In this document: one piece after another, positions 1 through 15,700 of the stretch
How the letters are laid out: each line of letters begins with the position of its first letter
Position numbering within the stretch: position 1 is the first letter of the stretch
Assembly (NCBI RefSeq): GCF_905404315.1
Contig: NC_066273.1
Location: 62,001-126,000 of the forward strand
From: Leptidea sinapis
Lineage: Eukaryota > Arthropoda > Insecta > Lepidoptera > Pieridae
DNA length: 64,000 bases
Reading direction: 5' to 3'
The notes under the pieces: generated by a model
Told to the model about the DNA's origin: nothing
Database searches by the model: none
The model's input: the letters and a program-made list of their open reading frames with translations, nothing else
Made by a program: the position numbers and the translations under genes

Positions 1-474
1 ACCCTCGAGAACCTCGGACACGATATCCATATTGCTGAAATCATAATTTTGTGCGGCGGCCAACTTGAATTTGAAAAATGATCACAAAATCGTTCTCTGC
101 ACCCTCGCGAACCTCGGACACGATATCCATATTGCTGAAAACATAATTGTTTGCGGCAGCCCTCTTGGATTTCAAAAATGATCACAGAATTGTTCTCTGC
201 ACACTCGAGAACCTCGGATACGATACCCATAATGTAGTTATCATACTTTTGAGCGGCGGCCATGTTGGATTTGAAAACTGATCACAAAATCGTTCTCTGC
301 ACCCTCGAGAATCTCGGATACGATACCCATAATCTAGTTATCAAACTTTTGAGCGGCGGCCATCTCGGATTTAAAAATGATCCCAAAATTATTTCTGCAC
401 CCTCGAGAACCTCGGACACGATATCCATATTGCTGAAAACATAATTTTGTGCGGCGGCCATCTTGGGTTAGAAA

Positions 475-1378
475 AATGATCACAAAATCGCTCTCAGCAC
501 CCTCGAGAACCTCGGATACGATATCCATAAGGCTGAAATCAGAATTTTTTGCGGCGGCCATCTTGGATTTGAAAAATGATCACAAAATTGTTCTCAGCAC
601 CCTCGAGAACCTCGGATACGATACCCATAATGTAGTTATTATACTTTTGATCGGCGGCCATCTTGGATTTGAAAACTGATCACAAAATCGTTCTCAGCAC
701 CCTCGAGAACCTCGTATACGATACCCATCATCTAGTAATCATACTTTTGAGCGGCGGCCATCTCGGATTTAAAAATGATCCCAAAATTGTTTTCTGTACC
801 CTCGAGAACCTCGGACACGATATCCATATTGCTGAAAACATAATTTTGTGTGGCGGCTATCTTGGGTTAGAAAAATGATCACAAAATTGCTCTCAGCACC
901 CTCGAGAACCTCGGATACGATATCCATAAGGCTGAAATCAGTATTTTGTGGGGCGGCCATCTTGGGTTTGAAATATGATCACAAAATCGCTCTCAGCACC
1001 CTCGAGAACCTCGGATACGATATCCATAAGGCTGAAATCAGAATTTTTTGCGGCGGCCATCTTGGATTTGAAAAATGATCACAAAATTGTTCTCAGCACC
1101 CTCGAGAACCTAGGATACGATACCCATAATGTAGTTATTATACTTTTGATCGGCGGCCATCTTGGATTTGAAAACTGATCACAAAATCGTTCTCAGCACC
1201 CTCGAGAACCTCGTATACGATACCCATCATCTAGTAATCATACTTTTGAGCGGCGGCCATCTCGGATTTAAAAATGATCCCAAAATTGTTTTCTGTACCC
1301 TCGAGAACCTCGGACACGATATCCATATTGCTGAAAACATAATTTTGTGTGGCGGCTATCTTGGGTTAGAAAAATGAT
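475..1378 (+). repeat. Five-monomer duplication, 499-bp offset
   Basis: The block 475-879 recurs at 974-1378 with the same variant string, including the rare ATAAGGCTGAAATCAGAATT and GTATACGATACCCATCATC variants. It is a local segmental duplication of about four monomers at an offset of five. Confidence 0.8.
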
Positions 1379-1559
1379 CACAAAATCGTTCTCAGCACCC
1401 TCGAGAACCTAGGATACGATACCCATAATGTAGTTATTATACTTTTGATCGGCGGCCATCTTGGATTTGAAAACTGATCACAAAATCGTTCTCTGCACCC
1501 TCGAGAACCTCGGATACGATACCCATAATATAGTTATCATACTTTTGAGCGGCGGCCAT

Positions 1560-2953
1560 GTTGGATTTGTAAAATGATCACAAAATCGTTCTCTGCACCC
1601 TCGAGAACCTCGGATACGATACCCATAATCTAGTTATCATACTTTTGAGCGGCGGCCATCTCGGATTTAAAAAGGATCCCAAAATTATCTCTGCACCCTC
1701 GAGAACCTCGGACACGATATCCATATTGCTGAAAACATAATTGTTTGCGGCAGCCCTCTTGGATTTCAAAAATGATCACAAAATCGTTCTCAGCACCCTC
1801 GAGAACCTCGGATACGATACCCATAATCTAGTTATCATACTTTTGAGCGGCGACCATCTCGGATTTAAAAATGACCCCAAAATTGTTTTCTGCACCCTCG
1901 AGAACCTCGGACACGATATCCATATTGCTTAAAACATAATTTTGTGCGGCGTTTATCTTGAATTTGAAAAATGATCAACAAATCGCTCTCAGCACCCTCG
2001 AGAACCTCGGATACGATATCCATAAGGCTGAAATCAGAATTTTGTGGGGCGGCCATCTTGGGTTTGAAAAATGATCACAAAATCGTTCTCAGCACCCTCG
2101 AGAACATAGGATACGATACCCATAATGTAGTTATTATACTTTTGATCGGCGGCCATCTTGGATTTGAAAACTGATCACAAAATCGTTCTCTGCACCCTCG
2201 AGAACCTCGGATACGATACCCATAATATAGTTATCATAATTTTGAGCGGCGGCCATGTTGGATTTGAAAACTGATCACAAAATCGTTCTCTGCACCCTCG
2301 AGAATCTCGGATACGATACCCATAATCTAGTTATCATACTTTTGAGCGGCGGCCATCTCGGATTTACAAAAGATCCCAAAATTATCTCTGCACCCTCGAG
2401 AACCTCGGACACGATATCCATATTGCTGAAAACATAATTGTTTGCGGCAGCCCTCTTGGATTTCAAAAATGACCACAAAATCGTTCTCAGCACCCTCGAG
2501 AACCTCGGATACGATACCCTTAATCTAGTTATCATACTTTTGAGCGGCGACCATCTCGGATTTAAAAATGATCCCAAAATTGTTTTCTGCACCCTCGAGA
2601 ACCTAGGACACGATATCCATATTGCTTAAAACATAATTTTGTGCGGCGTTTATCTTGAATTTGAAAAATGATCAACAAATCGCTCTCAGCACCCTCGAGA
2701 ACCTCGGATACGATATCCATAAGGCTGAAATCAGAATTTTGTGGGGCGGCCATCTTGGGTTTGAAAAATGATCACAAAATCGTTCTCAGCACCCTCGAGA
2801 ACATAGGATACGATACCCATAATGTAGTTATTATACTTTTGATCGGCGGCCATCTTGGATTTGAAAACTGATCACAAAATCGTTCTCTGCACCCTCGAGA
2901 ATCTCGGATACGATACCCATAATATTGTTATCATACTTTTGAGCGGCAGCCAT
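1560..2953 (+). repeat. Seven-monomer higher-order duplication, 697-bp offset
   Basis: Two adjacent blocks (about 1560-2256 and 2257-2953) carry the same order of variants, including the odd GTGCGGCGTTTATCTTGAA monomer (1945-1970 and 2642-2667) and AATGATCAACAAATCGC. Differences are single bases. Confidence 0.78.
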
Positions 2954-5150
2954 GTTGGATTTGAAAACTGATCACAAAATCGTTCTCTGCACCCTCGAGA
3001 ATCTCGGATACGATACCCATAATCTAGTTATCATACTTTTGAGCGGCGGCCATCTCGGATTTAAAAATGATCCCAAAATTATCTCTGCACCCTCGAGAAC
3101 CTCGGACACGATATCCATATTGCTGAAAACAGAATTTTGTGCGGCGGCCATCTTGGATTAGAAAAATGATCACATAATAGCTCTCAGCACCCTCGAGAAC
3201 CTCGGATACGATATCCATATTGCTGAAATCAGAATTTTGTGCGGCGGCCATCTTGAATTTGAAAAATGATCACAAAATCGTTCTCAGCATCCTCGAGAAC
3301 CTCGGATACGTTACCCATAATGTTGTTATCATACTTTTGAGCGGCGGCCATCTTGGATTTGAAAACTGATCACAAACTCGTTCTCTGCACCCTCGAGAAC
3401 CTCGGATACGATACCCATCATCTAGTAATCATACTTTTGAGCGGCGGCCATCTCGGATATAAAAATGATCCCAAAATTGTTTTCTGTACCCTCGAGAACC
3501 TCGGACACGATATCCATATTGCTGAAAACATAATTTTGTGTGGCGGCTATCTTGGGTTAGAAAAATGATCACAAAATCGCTCTCAGCACCCTCGAGAACC
3601 TCGGATACGATATCCATAAGGCTGAAATCAGAATTTTGTGGGGCGGCCATCTTGGGTTTGAAAAATGATCACAAAATCGTTCTCAGCACCCTCGAGAACA
3701 TAGGATACGATACCCATAATGTAGTTATTATACTTTTGATCGGCGGCCATCTTGGATTTGAAAACTGATCACAAAATCGTTCTCTGCACCCTCGAGAATC
3801 TCGGATACGATACCCATAATATTGTTATCATACTTTTGAGCGGCAGCCATGTTGGATTTGAAAACTGATCACAAAATCGTTCTCTGCACCCTCGAGAATC
3901 TCGGATACGATACCCATAATCTAGTTATCATACTTTTGAGCGGCGGCCATCTCGGATTTAAAAATGATCCCAAAATTATCTCTGCACCCTCGAGAACCTC
4001 GGACACGATATCCATATTGCTGAAAACAGAATTTTGTGCGGCGGCCATCTTGGATTAGAAAAATGATCACATAATAGCTCTCAGCACCCTCGAGAACCTC
4101 GGATACGATATCCATATTGCTGAAATCAGAATTTTGTGCGGCGGCCATCTTGAATTTGAAAAATGATCACAAAATCGTTCTCAGCATCCTCGAGAACCTC
4201 GGATACGTTACCCATAATGTTGTTATCATACTTTTGAGCGGCGGCCATCTTGGATTTGAAAACTGATCACAAACTCGTTCTCTGCACCCTCGAGAACCTC
4301 GGATACGATACCCATCATCTAGTAATCATACTTTTGAGCGGCGGCCATCTCGGATATAAAAATGATCCCAAAATTGTTTTCTGTACCCTCGAGAACCTCG
4401 GACACGATATCCATATTGCTGAAAACATAATTTTGTGTGGCGGCTATCTTGGGTTAGAAAAATGATCACAAAATCGCTCTCAGCACCCTCGAGAACCTCG
4501 GATACGATATCCATAAGGCTGAAATCAGAATTTTGTGGGGCGGCCATCTTGGGTTTGAAATATGATCACAAAATCGTTCTCAGCACCCTCGAGAATCTCG
4601 GATACGATACCCATAATGTAGTTATTATACTTTTGATCGGCGGCCATCTTGGATTTGAAAACTGATCACAAAATCGTTCTCTGCACCCTCGAGAACCTCG
4701 GATACGATACCCATAATATAGTTATCATACTTTTGAGCGGCGGCCATGTTGGATTTGAAAACTGATCACAAAATCGTTCTCTGCACCCTCGAGAATCTCG
4801 GATACGATACCCATAATCTAGTTATCATACTTTTGAGCGGCGGCCATCTCGGATTTAAAAATGATCCCGAAATTATCTCTGCACCCTCGAGAACCTCGGA
4901 CACGATATCCATATTGCTGAAAACATAATTTTGTGCGGCGGCCATCTTGGATTAGAAAAATGATCACATAATAGCTCTCAGCACCCTCGAGAACCTCGGA
5001 TACGATATCCATATTGCTGAAATCAGAAATTTGTGCGGCGGCCATCTTGAATTTGAAAAATGATCACAAAATCGTTCTCAGCATCCTCGAGAACCTCGGA
5101 TACGTTACCCATAATGTTGTTATCATACTTTTGAGCGGCGGCCATCTCGG
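2780..5150 (+). repeat. Nine-monomer higher-order repeat, 897 bp, ~2.6 copies
   Basis: Marker variants recur every 897 bp, for example at 2952, 3849 and 4746, and at 3251, 4148 and 5045. The first two copies are nearly identical. The third differs by a few bases and decays after about 5150, which marks the edge of this local amplification. Confidence 0.82.
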
Positions 5151-6510
5151 ATTTAAAAATGATCCCAAAATTATCTCTGCACCCTCGAGAACCTCGGACA
5201 CGATATCCATATTTCTGAAAACATAATTGTTTGCGGCAGCCCTCTTGGATTTCAAAAATGATCACAGAATTGTTCTCTGCACACTCGAGAACCTCGGATA
5301 CGATATCCATAAGGCTGAAATCAGAATTTTGTGCGGCGGCCATCTTGGATTTGAAAAATGATCACAAAAATTTTCTCAGCACCCTCGAGAACCTAGGATA
5401 CGATACCCATAATCTAGTTATCATACTTTTGAGCGGCGGCCATCTCGGATTTAGAAAGGATCCCAAAATTATCTCTGCACCCTCGAGAACCTCGGACACG
5501 ATATCCATATTGCTGAAAACATAATTGTTTGCGGCAGCCCTCTTGGATTTCAAAAATGATCACAGAATTGTTCTCTGCACACTCGAGAACCTCGGATACG
5601 ATACCCATAATGTAGTTATCATACTTTTGAGCGGCGGCCATGTTGGATTTGAAAACTGATCACAAAATCGTTCTCTGCACCCTCGAGAACCTCGGATACG
5701 ATACCCATAATGTAGTTATCATACTTTTGAGCGGCGGCCATCTCGGATTTAAAAATGATCCCAAAATTATTTTCTGCACCCTCGAGAACCTCGGACACGA
5801 TATCCATATTGCTGAAAACATAATTAGTTTTGGCAGCCCTCTTAGATTTCAAAAATGATCACAGAATTGTTATCTGCACCCTCAAGAACCTCTGACACGA
5901 TATCCATATTGCTGAAAACATAATTAGTTTTGGCAGCCCTTCTGGATTTCAAAAATGATCACCAAATCTTTCTCTGCACTCTCGAGACCCTCGGGTACGA
6001 TATCCATATTGCTGAAATCATAATTTTGTGCGGCGGCCATCTTGGATTTGAAAAATGATCACAAAATCGTTCTCTGCACCCTCGCGAACCTCGGACACGA
6101 TATCCATATTGCTGAAAACATATTTGTTTGCGGCAGCCCTCTTGGATTTAAAAAATGATCACAGAATTGTTCTCTGCACACTCGAGAACCTCGGATACGA
6201 AACCCATAATGTAGTTATCATACTTTTGAGCGGCGCCAATCTCGGATTTAAAAATTATCCCAAAATTGTTTTCTGCACCCTCGAGAACCTCGGACACGAT
6301 ATCCATATTGCTTAAAACATATTTGTTTGCGGCAGCCCTCTTGGATTTAAAAAATGACCACAGAATTGTTCTCTGCACCCTCGAGAACATCGGACACGAT
6401 ATCCGTATTGCTAAAATCATAATTTTGTGCGGCGGCCATCTTGAATTCGAAAACTGATCACAAAATCGTTCTCTGCACCCTCGAGAACCTCGGATACGAT
6501 ACCCATAATC

Positions 6511-9500
6511 ACGTTATCATACTTTTGAGCGGCGCCAATCTCGGATTTAAAAATGATCCCAAAATTGTTTTCTGCACCCTCGAGAACCTCGGACACGATA
6601 TCCATATTGCTTAAAAATTAATTTTGTGCGGCGTTCATCTTGAATTTGAAAAATGATCAACAAATCGTTCTCTGCACCCTCGAGAACCTCGGGTACGATA
6701 TCCATAATGCTGAAATCAGAATTTTGTGCGACGGTCATCTTGGATTTGAAAAATGATCACAAAATCGGTCTCAGCACCCTCGAGAACCTCGGATACGATA
6801 CCCATAATGTAGTTATCATACTTTTGAGCGGCGGCCATCTCGGATTTTAAAATGATCCCAAAATTGTTTTCTGCACACTCCAGAACCTCGGACACGATAT
6901 CCATATTGTTGAAAACATAATTAGTTTTGGCAGCCCACTTAGATTTCAAAAATGATCACAGAATTGTTCTCTGCACCCTCGAGATCCTCGGACTCGATAT
7001 CCATATTGCTGAAAACATAATTAGTATTGGCAGCCCTTCTGGATTTTAAAAATGATCACCAAATCGTTCTCTACACTCTCGAGAACCTCGGGTACGATAT
7101 CCATATTGCTGAAATCATAATTTTGTGCGGTGGCCATCTTGGATTTGAAAAATGATCAAAAAATCGTTCTCAGCACCCTCGAGAACCTCGGATACGATAC
7201 CCATAATGTAGTTATCATACTTTTGAGCAGCGGCCATCTTGGATTTGAAAAATGATCACAAAATCGTTCTCTGCGCCCTCGAGAACCTAGGATACGATAC
7301 CCATAATCTAGTTATCATACTTTTGAGCGGCGGTCATCTTGGATTTAAAAATGATCCTTAAATTGTTTTCTGCACCCTCGAGAACCTCGGACACGATATC
7401 CATATTGCTGAAAACATAATTTTGTGCGGCGGCCATCTTGGATTAGAAAAATAATCACAAAATCGCTCTCAGCACCCTCGAGAACCTCGGATACGATATC
7501 CATATTGCTGAAATAAGAATTTTGTGCGGCGGCCATCTTGGATTTGGAAAATGATCACAAAATCGTTCTCACCACCCTCGAGAACCTCGGATACGATACC
7601 CATAATGTAGTTATTATACTTTTGATCGGCGGCCATCTTGGATTTGAAAACTGATCACAAAATCGTTCTCTGCACCCTCGAGAACCTCGGATACGATACC
7701 CATAATCTAGTTATCATACTTTTGAGCGGCGGCCATCTCGGATTTATAAATGATCTCAAAATTGTTTTCTGCAGCCATTAAAACCTCGGACACGATATCC
7801 ATATTGCTGAAAACATACTTAGTTTTGGCAGCCCTCTTAGATTTCAAAAATGATCACAGAATTGTTCTCTGCACCCTCGAGAACCTCGGACACGATATCC
7901 ATATTGCTGAAAACATAATTAGTATTGGAAGCCCTTCTGGATTTCAAAAATGATCACCAAATCGTTCTCTGCACTCTCGAGACCCTCGGGTACGATATCC
8001 ATATTGGTGAAATCATAATTTTGTGCGGTGGCCATCTTGGATTTAAAAAATGATCACAAAATCGTTCTCTGCACCCTCGAGAACCTAGGATACGATACCC
8101 ATAATCTAGTTATCATACTTTTGAGCGGCGCCAATCTCGGATTTAAAAATGATCCCAAAATTGTTTTCTGCACCCTCGAGAACCTCGGACACGATATCCA
8201 TATTGCTTAAAAATTAATTTTGTGCGGCGTTCATCTTGAATTTGAAAAATGATCAACAAATCGTTCTCTGCACCCTCGAGAACCTCGGGTACGATATCCA
8301 TAATGCTGAAATCAGAATTTTGTGCGACGGTCATCTTGGATTTGAAAAATGATCACAAAATCGGTCTCAGCACCCTCGAGAACCTCGGATACGATACCCA
8401 TAATGTAGTTATCATACTTTTGAGCGGCGGCCATCTCGGATTTTAAAATGATCCCAAAATTGTTTTCTGCACACTCCAGAACCTCGGACACGATATCCAT
8501 ATTGTTGAAAACATAATTAGTTTTGGCAGCCCACTTAGATTTCAAAAATGATCACAGAATTGTTCTCTGCACCCTCGAGATCCTCGGACTCGATATCCAT
8601 ATTGCTGAAAACATAATTAGTATTGGCAGCCCTTCTGGATTTTAAAAATGATCACCAAATCGTTCTCTACACTCTCGAGAACCTCGGGTACGATATCCAT
8701 ATTGCTGAAATCATAATTTTGTGCGGTGGCCATCTTGGATTTGAAAAATGATCAAAAAATCGTTCTCAGCACCCTCGAGAACCTCGGATACGATACCCAT
8801 AATGTAGTTATCATACTTTTGAGCAGCGGCCATCTTGGATTTGAAAAATGATCACAAAATCGTTCTCTGCGCCCTCGAGAACCTAGGATACGATACCCAT
8901 AATCTAGTTATCATACTTTTGAGCGGCGGTCATCTTGGATTTAAAAATGATCCTTAAATTGTTTTCTGCACCCTCGAGAACCTCGGACACGATATCCATA
9001 TTGCTGAAAACATAATTTTGTGCGGCGGCCATCTTGGATTAGAAAAATAATCACAAAATCGCTCTCAGCACCCTCGAGAACCTCGGATACGATATCCATA
9101 TTGCTGAAATAAGAATTTTGTGCGGCGGCCATCTTGGATTTGGAAAATGATCACAAAATCGTTCTCACCACCCTCGAGAACCTCGGATACGATACCCATA
9201 ATGTAGTTATTATACTTTTGATCGGCGGCCATCTTGGATTTGAAAACTGATCACAAAATCGTTCTCTGCACCCTCGAGAACCTCGGATACGATACCCATA
9301 ATCTAGTTATCATACTTTTGAGCGGCGGCCATCTCGGATTTATAAATGATCTCAAAATTGTTTTCTGCAGCCATTAAAACCTCGGACACGATATCCATAT
9401 TGCTGAAAACATACTTAGTTTTGGCAGCCCTCTTAGATTTCAAAAATGATCACAGAATTGTTCTCTGCACCCTCGAGAACCTCGGACACGATATCCATAT

Positions 9501-9702
9501 TGCTGAAAACATAATTAGTATTGGAAGCCCTTCTGGATTTCAAAAATGATCACCAAATCGTTCTCTGCACTCTCGAGACCCTCGGGTACGATATCCATAT
9601 TGGTGAAATCATAATTTTGTGCGGTGGCCATCTTGGATTTAAAAAATGATCACAAAATCGTTCTCTGCACCCTCGAGAACCTAGGATACGATACCCATAA
9701 TC
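6511..9702 (+). repeat. Sixteen-monomer tandem duplication, 1596 bp
   Basis: Block 6511-8106 repeats as 8107-9702, and I saw no difference in the stretches I compared. Shared oddities include GATCAACAAATCG, GTGCGACGGTCATC, TGATCCTTAAATTG, and a monomer where the CTCGAG block has decayed to CAGCCATTAAAACC (7771-7787 and 9367-9383). The last is good evidence of a single recent event. Confidence 0.88.
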
Positions 9703-12700
9703 TAGTTATCATACTTTTGAGCGGCGGCCACCTCGGATTTAAAAATGATCCTAAAATTGTTTTCTGCACCCTCGAGTACCTCGGACACGATATCCATATT
9801 GCTGAAAACATAATTTTGTGCGGCGGCCATCTTGAATTTGAAAAATGATCACAAAATTGCTCTCAGCACCCTCGAGAACCTCGGATACGATATCCATATT
9901 GCTGAAATAAGAATTTTGTGCGGCGGCCATCTTGGATTTGGAAAATGATCACAAAATCGTTCTCAGCACCCTCGAGAACCTCGGATACGATACCCATAAA
10001 GTAGTTATTATACTTTTGATCGGCGGCCATGTTGGATTTGAAAACTGATCACAAAATCGTTCTCTGCACCCTCGAGAACCTCGGATACGATACCCATAAT
10101 GTAGTTATCATACTTTTGGGCGGCGGCCATGTTGGATTTGAAAACTGATCACAAAATCGTTCTCTGCACCCTCGAGAACCTCGGATACGATACCCATAAT
10201 CTAGTTATCATACTTTTGAGCGGCGGCCATCTCGGATTTAAAAATGATCCCAAAATTATTCCTGCACCCTCGAAAACATCAGATACGATACCCATAATCT
10301 TGTTATCATACTTTTGAGCGGCGGCCATCTTGGATTAGAAAAATGATCACAAAATAGCTCTCAGCACCCTCGAGAACCTCGGATACGATATCCATATTGC
10401 TGAAATCAGAATTTTGTGCGGCGGCCATCTTGAATTTGAAAAATGGTCACAAAATCGTTCTCAGCATCCTCGATAACCTCGGATACGATACCCATAATGT
10501 AGTTATCATACTTTTGAGCGGCGGCCATCTTGGATTTGAAAACTGATCACAAACTCGTTCTCTGCATCATCGAGAACCTCGGATACGATACCCATAATCT
10601 TGTTATCATACTTTTGAGCGGCGGCCATCTCGGATTTAAAAATGATCCGAAAATTATCTCTGCACCCTCGAGAACCTCGGACACGATATCCATATTCCTG
10701 AAAACATAATTGTTTGCGGCAGCCCTCTTGGATTTCAAAAATGATCACAGAATTGTTCTCTGCACACTCGAGAACCTCGGATACGATATCCATAAGGCTG
10801 AAATCAGAATTTTGTGCGGCGGCCATCTTGGATTTGAAAAATGATCACAAAATTTTTCTCAGCACCCTCGAGAACCTAGGATATGATACCCATAATGTAG
10901 TTATTATATATTTGTTCGGCGGCCATCTTGGATTTGAAAACTGATCACAAAATCGTTCTCTGCACCCTCGAGAACCTCGGATACGATACCCATAATGTAG
11001 TTATCATACTTTTGAGCGGCGGCCATCTCGGATTTAAAAATGATCCCAAAATTATTTTCTGCACCCTCGAGAACCTCGGACACGATATCCATATTGCTGA
11101 AAACATAATTAGTTTTGGCAGCCCTCTTAGATTTCAAAAATGATCACAGAATTGTTCTCTGCACCCTCAAGAACCTCTGACACGATATCCATATTGCTGA
11201 AAACATAATTAGTATTGGCAGCCCTTCTGGATTTCAAAAATGATCACCAAATCGTTCTCTGCACTCTCGAGACCCTCGGGTACGATATCCATATTGCTGA
11301 AAACATATTTGTTTGCGGCAGCCCTGTTGGATTTAAAAAATGATCACAGAATTGTTCTCTGCACACTCGAGAACCTCGGATACGATACCCATAATGTAGT
11401 TATCATACTTTTGAGCGGCGCCAATCTCAGATTTAAAAATTATCCCAAAATTGTTTTCTGCACCCTCGAGAACCTCGGACACGATATCCATATTGCTTAA
11501 AACATATTTGTTTGCAGCAGCCCTCTTGGATTTAAAAAATGACCACAGAATTGTTCTCTGCACCCTCGAGAACATCGGACACGATATCCGTATTGCTAAA
11601 ATCATAATTTTGTGTGGCGGCCATCTTGAATTTGAAAACTGATCACAAAATCATTCTCTGCACCCTCGAGAACCTCGGATACGATACCCATAATCACGTT
11701 ATCATACTTTTGAGCGGCGCCAATCTCGGATTTAAAAATGATCCCAAAATTGTTTTCTGCACCCTCCAGAACCTCGGACACGATATCCATATTGCTTAAA
11801 ACATAATTTTGTGCGGCGTTCATCTTGAATTTGAAAAATGATCAACAAATCGTTCTCTGCACCCTCGAGAACCTCGGGTACGATATCCATATTGCTGAAA
11901 TCAGAATTTTGTGCGGCGGTCATCTTGGATTTGAAAAATGATCACAAAATCGTTCTCAGCACCCTCGAGAACCTCGGATACGATACACATAATGTAGTTA
12001 TCATACTTTTGAGCGGCGGCCATCTCGGATTTAAAAATGATCCCAAAATTGTTTTCTGCACCCTCCAGAACCTCGGACACGATATCCATATTGTTGAAAA
12101 CATAATTAGTTTTGGCAGCCCTCTTAGATTTCAAAAGTGATCACAGAATTGTTCTCTGCACCCTCGAGAACCTCGGACTCGATATCCATATTGCTGAAAA
12201 CATAATTAGTATTGGCAGCCCTTCTGGATTTCAAAAAGGATCACCAAATCGTTCTCTGCACTCTCGAGAACCTCGGGTACGATATCTATATTGCTGAAAT
12301 CATAATTTTGTGCGGTGGCCATCTTGGATTTGAAAAATGATCACAAAATTGTTCTCTGCGCCCTCGAGAACCTAGGATACGATACCCATAATCTAGTTAT
12401 CATACTTTTGAGCGGCGGCCATCTTGGATTTAAAAATGATCCTTAAATTGTTTTCTGCACCCTCGAGAACCTCGGACACGATATCCATATTGCTGAAAAC
12501 ATAATTTTGTTCGGCGGCCATCTTGGATTAGAAAAATAATCACAAAATCGCTCTCAGCACCCTCGAGAACCTCGGATACGATACCCATAATCACGTTATC
12601 ATACTTTTGAGCGGCGCCAATCTCGGATTTAAAAATGATCCCAAAATTGTTTTCTGCACCCTCGAGAACCTCGGACACGATATCCATATTGCTTAAAACA

Positions 12701-15700
12701 TAATTTTGTGCGGCGTTCATCTTGAATTTGAAAAATGATCAACAAATCGTTCTCTGCACCCTCGAGAACCTCGGGTACGATATCCGTATTGCTGAAATAA
12801 GAATTTTGTGCGGCGGCCATCTTGGATTTGGAAAATGATCACAAAATCGTTCTCAGCACCCTCGAGAACCTCGGATACGATACCCATAATGTAGTTATTA
12901 TACTTTTGATCGGCGGCCATCTTGGATTTGAAAATTGATCACAAAATCGTTCTCTGCACCCTCGAGAACCTCGGATACGATACCCATAATCTAGTTATCA
13001 TACTTTTGAGCGGCGGCCATCTCGGATTTATAAATGATCCCAAAATTGTTTTCTGCAGCCTTTAAAACCTCGGACACAATATCCATATTGCTGAAAACAT
13101 ACTTAGTTTTGGCAGCCCTCTTAGATTTCAAAAATGATCACAGAATTGTTCTCTGCACCCTCGAGAACCTCGGACACGATATCCATATTGCTGAAAACAT
13201 AATTAGTATTGGAAGCCCTTCTGGATTTCAAAAATGATCACCAAATCGTTCTCTGCACTCTCGAGACCCTCGGGTACGATATCCATATTGGTGAAATCAT
13301 AATTTTGTGCAGTGGCCATCTTGGATTTGAAAAATGATCACAAAATCGTTCTCAGCACCCTCGAGAACCTCGGATACGATACCCATAATGTAGTTATCAT
13401 ACTTTTGAGCAGCGGCCATCTTGGATTTAAAAAATGATCACAAAATCGTTCTCTGCACCCTCGAGAACCTAGGATACGATACCCATAATCTAGTTATCAT
13501 ACTTTTGAGCGGCGGCCATCTCGGATTTAAAAATGATCCTAAAATTGTTTTCTGCACCCTCGAGTACCTCGGACACGATATCCATATTGCTGAAATCAGA
13601 ATTTTGTGCGGGGGCCATCTTGAATTTGAAAAATGGTCACAAAATCGTTCTCAGCATCCTCGATAACCTCGGATACGATACCCATAATGTAGTTATCATA
13701 CTTTTGAGCGGCGGCCATCTTGGATTTGAAAACTGATCACAAACTCGTTCTCTGCACCATCGAGAACCTCGGATACGATACCCATAATCTTGTTATCATA
13801 CTTTTGAGCGGCGGCCATCTCGGATTTAAAAATGATCCGAAAATTATCTCTGCACCCTAGAGAACCTCGGACACGATATCCATATTGCTGAAAACATAAT
13901 TGTTTGCGGCAGCCCTCTTGGATTTCAAAAATGATCACAGAATTGTTCTCTGCACACTCGAGAACCTCGGATACGATATCCATAAGGCTGAAATCAGAAT
14001 TTTGTGCGGCGGCCATCTTGGATTTGAAAAATGATCACAAATTTTTTCTCTGCACCCTCGAGAACCTCGGATACGATACCCATAATGTAGTTATCATACT
14101 TTTGAGCGGCGCCAATCTCAGATTTAAAAATTATCCCAAAATTGTTTTCTGCACCCTCGAGAACCTCGGACACGATATCCATATTGCTTAAAACATATTT
14201 GTTTGCGGCAGCCCTCTTGGATTTAAAAAATGACCACAGAATTGTTCTCTGCACCCTCGAGAACATCGGACACGATATCCGTATTGCTAAAATCATAATT
14301 TTGTGTGGCGGCCATCTTGAATTTGAAAACTGATCACAAAATCGTTCTCTGCACCCTCGAGAACCTCGGATACGATACCCATAATCACGTTATCATACTT
14401 TTGAGCGGCGCCAATCTCGGATTTAAAAATGATCCCAGAATTGTTTTCTGCACCCTCGAGAACCTCGGACACGATATCCATATTGCTTAAAATATAATTT
14501 TGTGCGGCGTTCATCTTGAATTTGAAAAATGATCAACAAATCGTTCTCTGCACCCTCGAGAACCTCGGGTACGATATCCATATTGCTGAAATCAGAATTT
14601 TGTGCGGCGGTCATCTTGGATTTGAAAAATGATCACAAAATTGTTCTCTGCACCCTCGAGAACCTCGGATACGATACCCATAATCTAGTTATCATACTTT
14701 TGAGCGGCGGCCATCTTGGATTAGAAAAATGATCACAAAATTGTTTTCTGCACCCTCCAGAACCTCGGACACGATATCCATATTGTTGAAAACATAATTA
14801 GTTTTGGCAGCCCTCTTAGATTTCAAAAATGATCACAGAATTGTTCTCTGCACCCTCGAGAACCTCGGACTCGATATCCATATTGCTGAAAACATAATTA
14901 GTATTGGCAGCCCTTCTGGATTTCAAAAATGATCACCAAATCGTTCTCTGCACTCTCGAGAGCCTCGGGTACGATATCTATATTGCTGAAATCATAAATG
15001 TTGTGCGGTGGCTATCTTGGATTTGAAAAATGACCAAAAAATCGTTCTCAGCACCCTCGAGAACCTCGGATACGATACCCATAATGTAGTTATCATACTT
15101 TTGAGCAGCGGACATCTTGGATTTGAAAAATGATCACAAAATCGTTCTCTGCGCCCTCGAGAACCTAGGATACGATACCCATAATCTAGTTATCATACTT
15201 TTGAGCGGCGGCCATCTTGGATTTAAAAATTATCCTTAAATTGTTTTCTGCACCCTCGAGAACCTAGGACACGATATCCATATTGCTGAAAACATAATTT
15301 TGTGCGGCGGCCATCTTGGATTAGAAAAATAATCACAAAATCGCTCTCAGCACCCTCGAGAACCTCGGATACGATATCCATATTGCTGAAATAAGAATTT
15401 TGTGCGGCGGCCATCTTGGATTTGGAAAATGATCACAAAATCGTTCTCACCACCCTCGAGAACCTCGGATACGATACCCATAATGTAGTTATTATACTTT
15501 TGATCGGCGGCCATCTTGGATTTGAAAACTGATCACAAAATCGTTCTCTGCACCCTCGAGAACCTTGGATACGATACCCATAATCTAGTTATCATACTTT
15601 TGAGCGGCGGCCATCTCGGATTTATAAATGATCCCAAACTTGTTTTCTGCAGCCTTGAAACCTCGGACACGATATCCATATTGCTGAAAACATACTTAGT

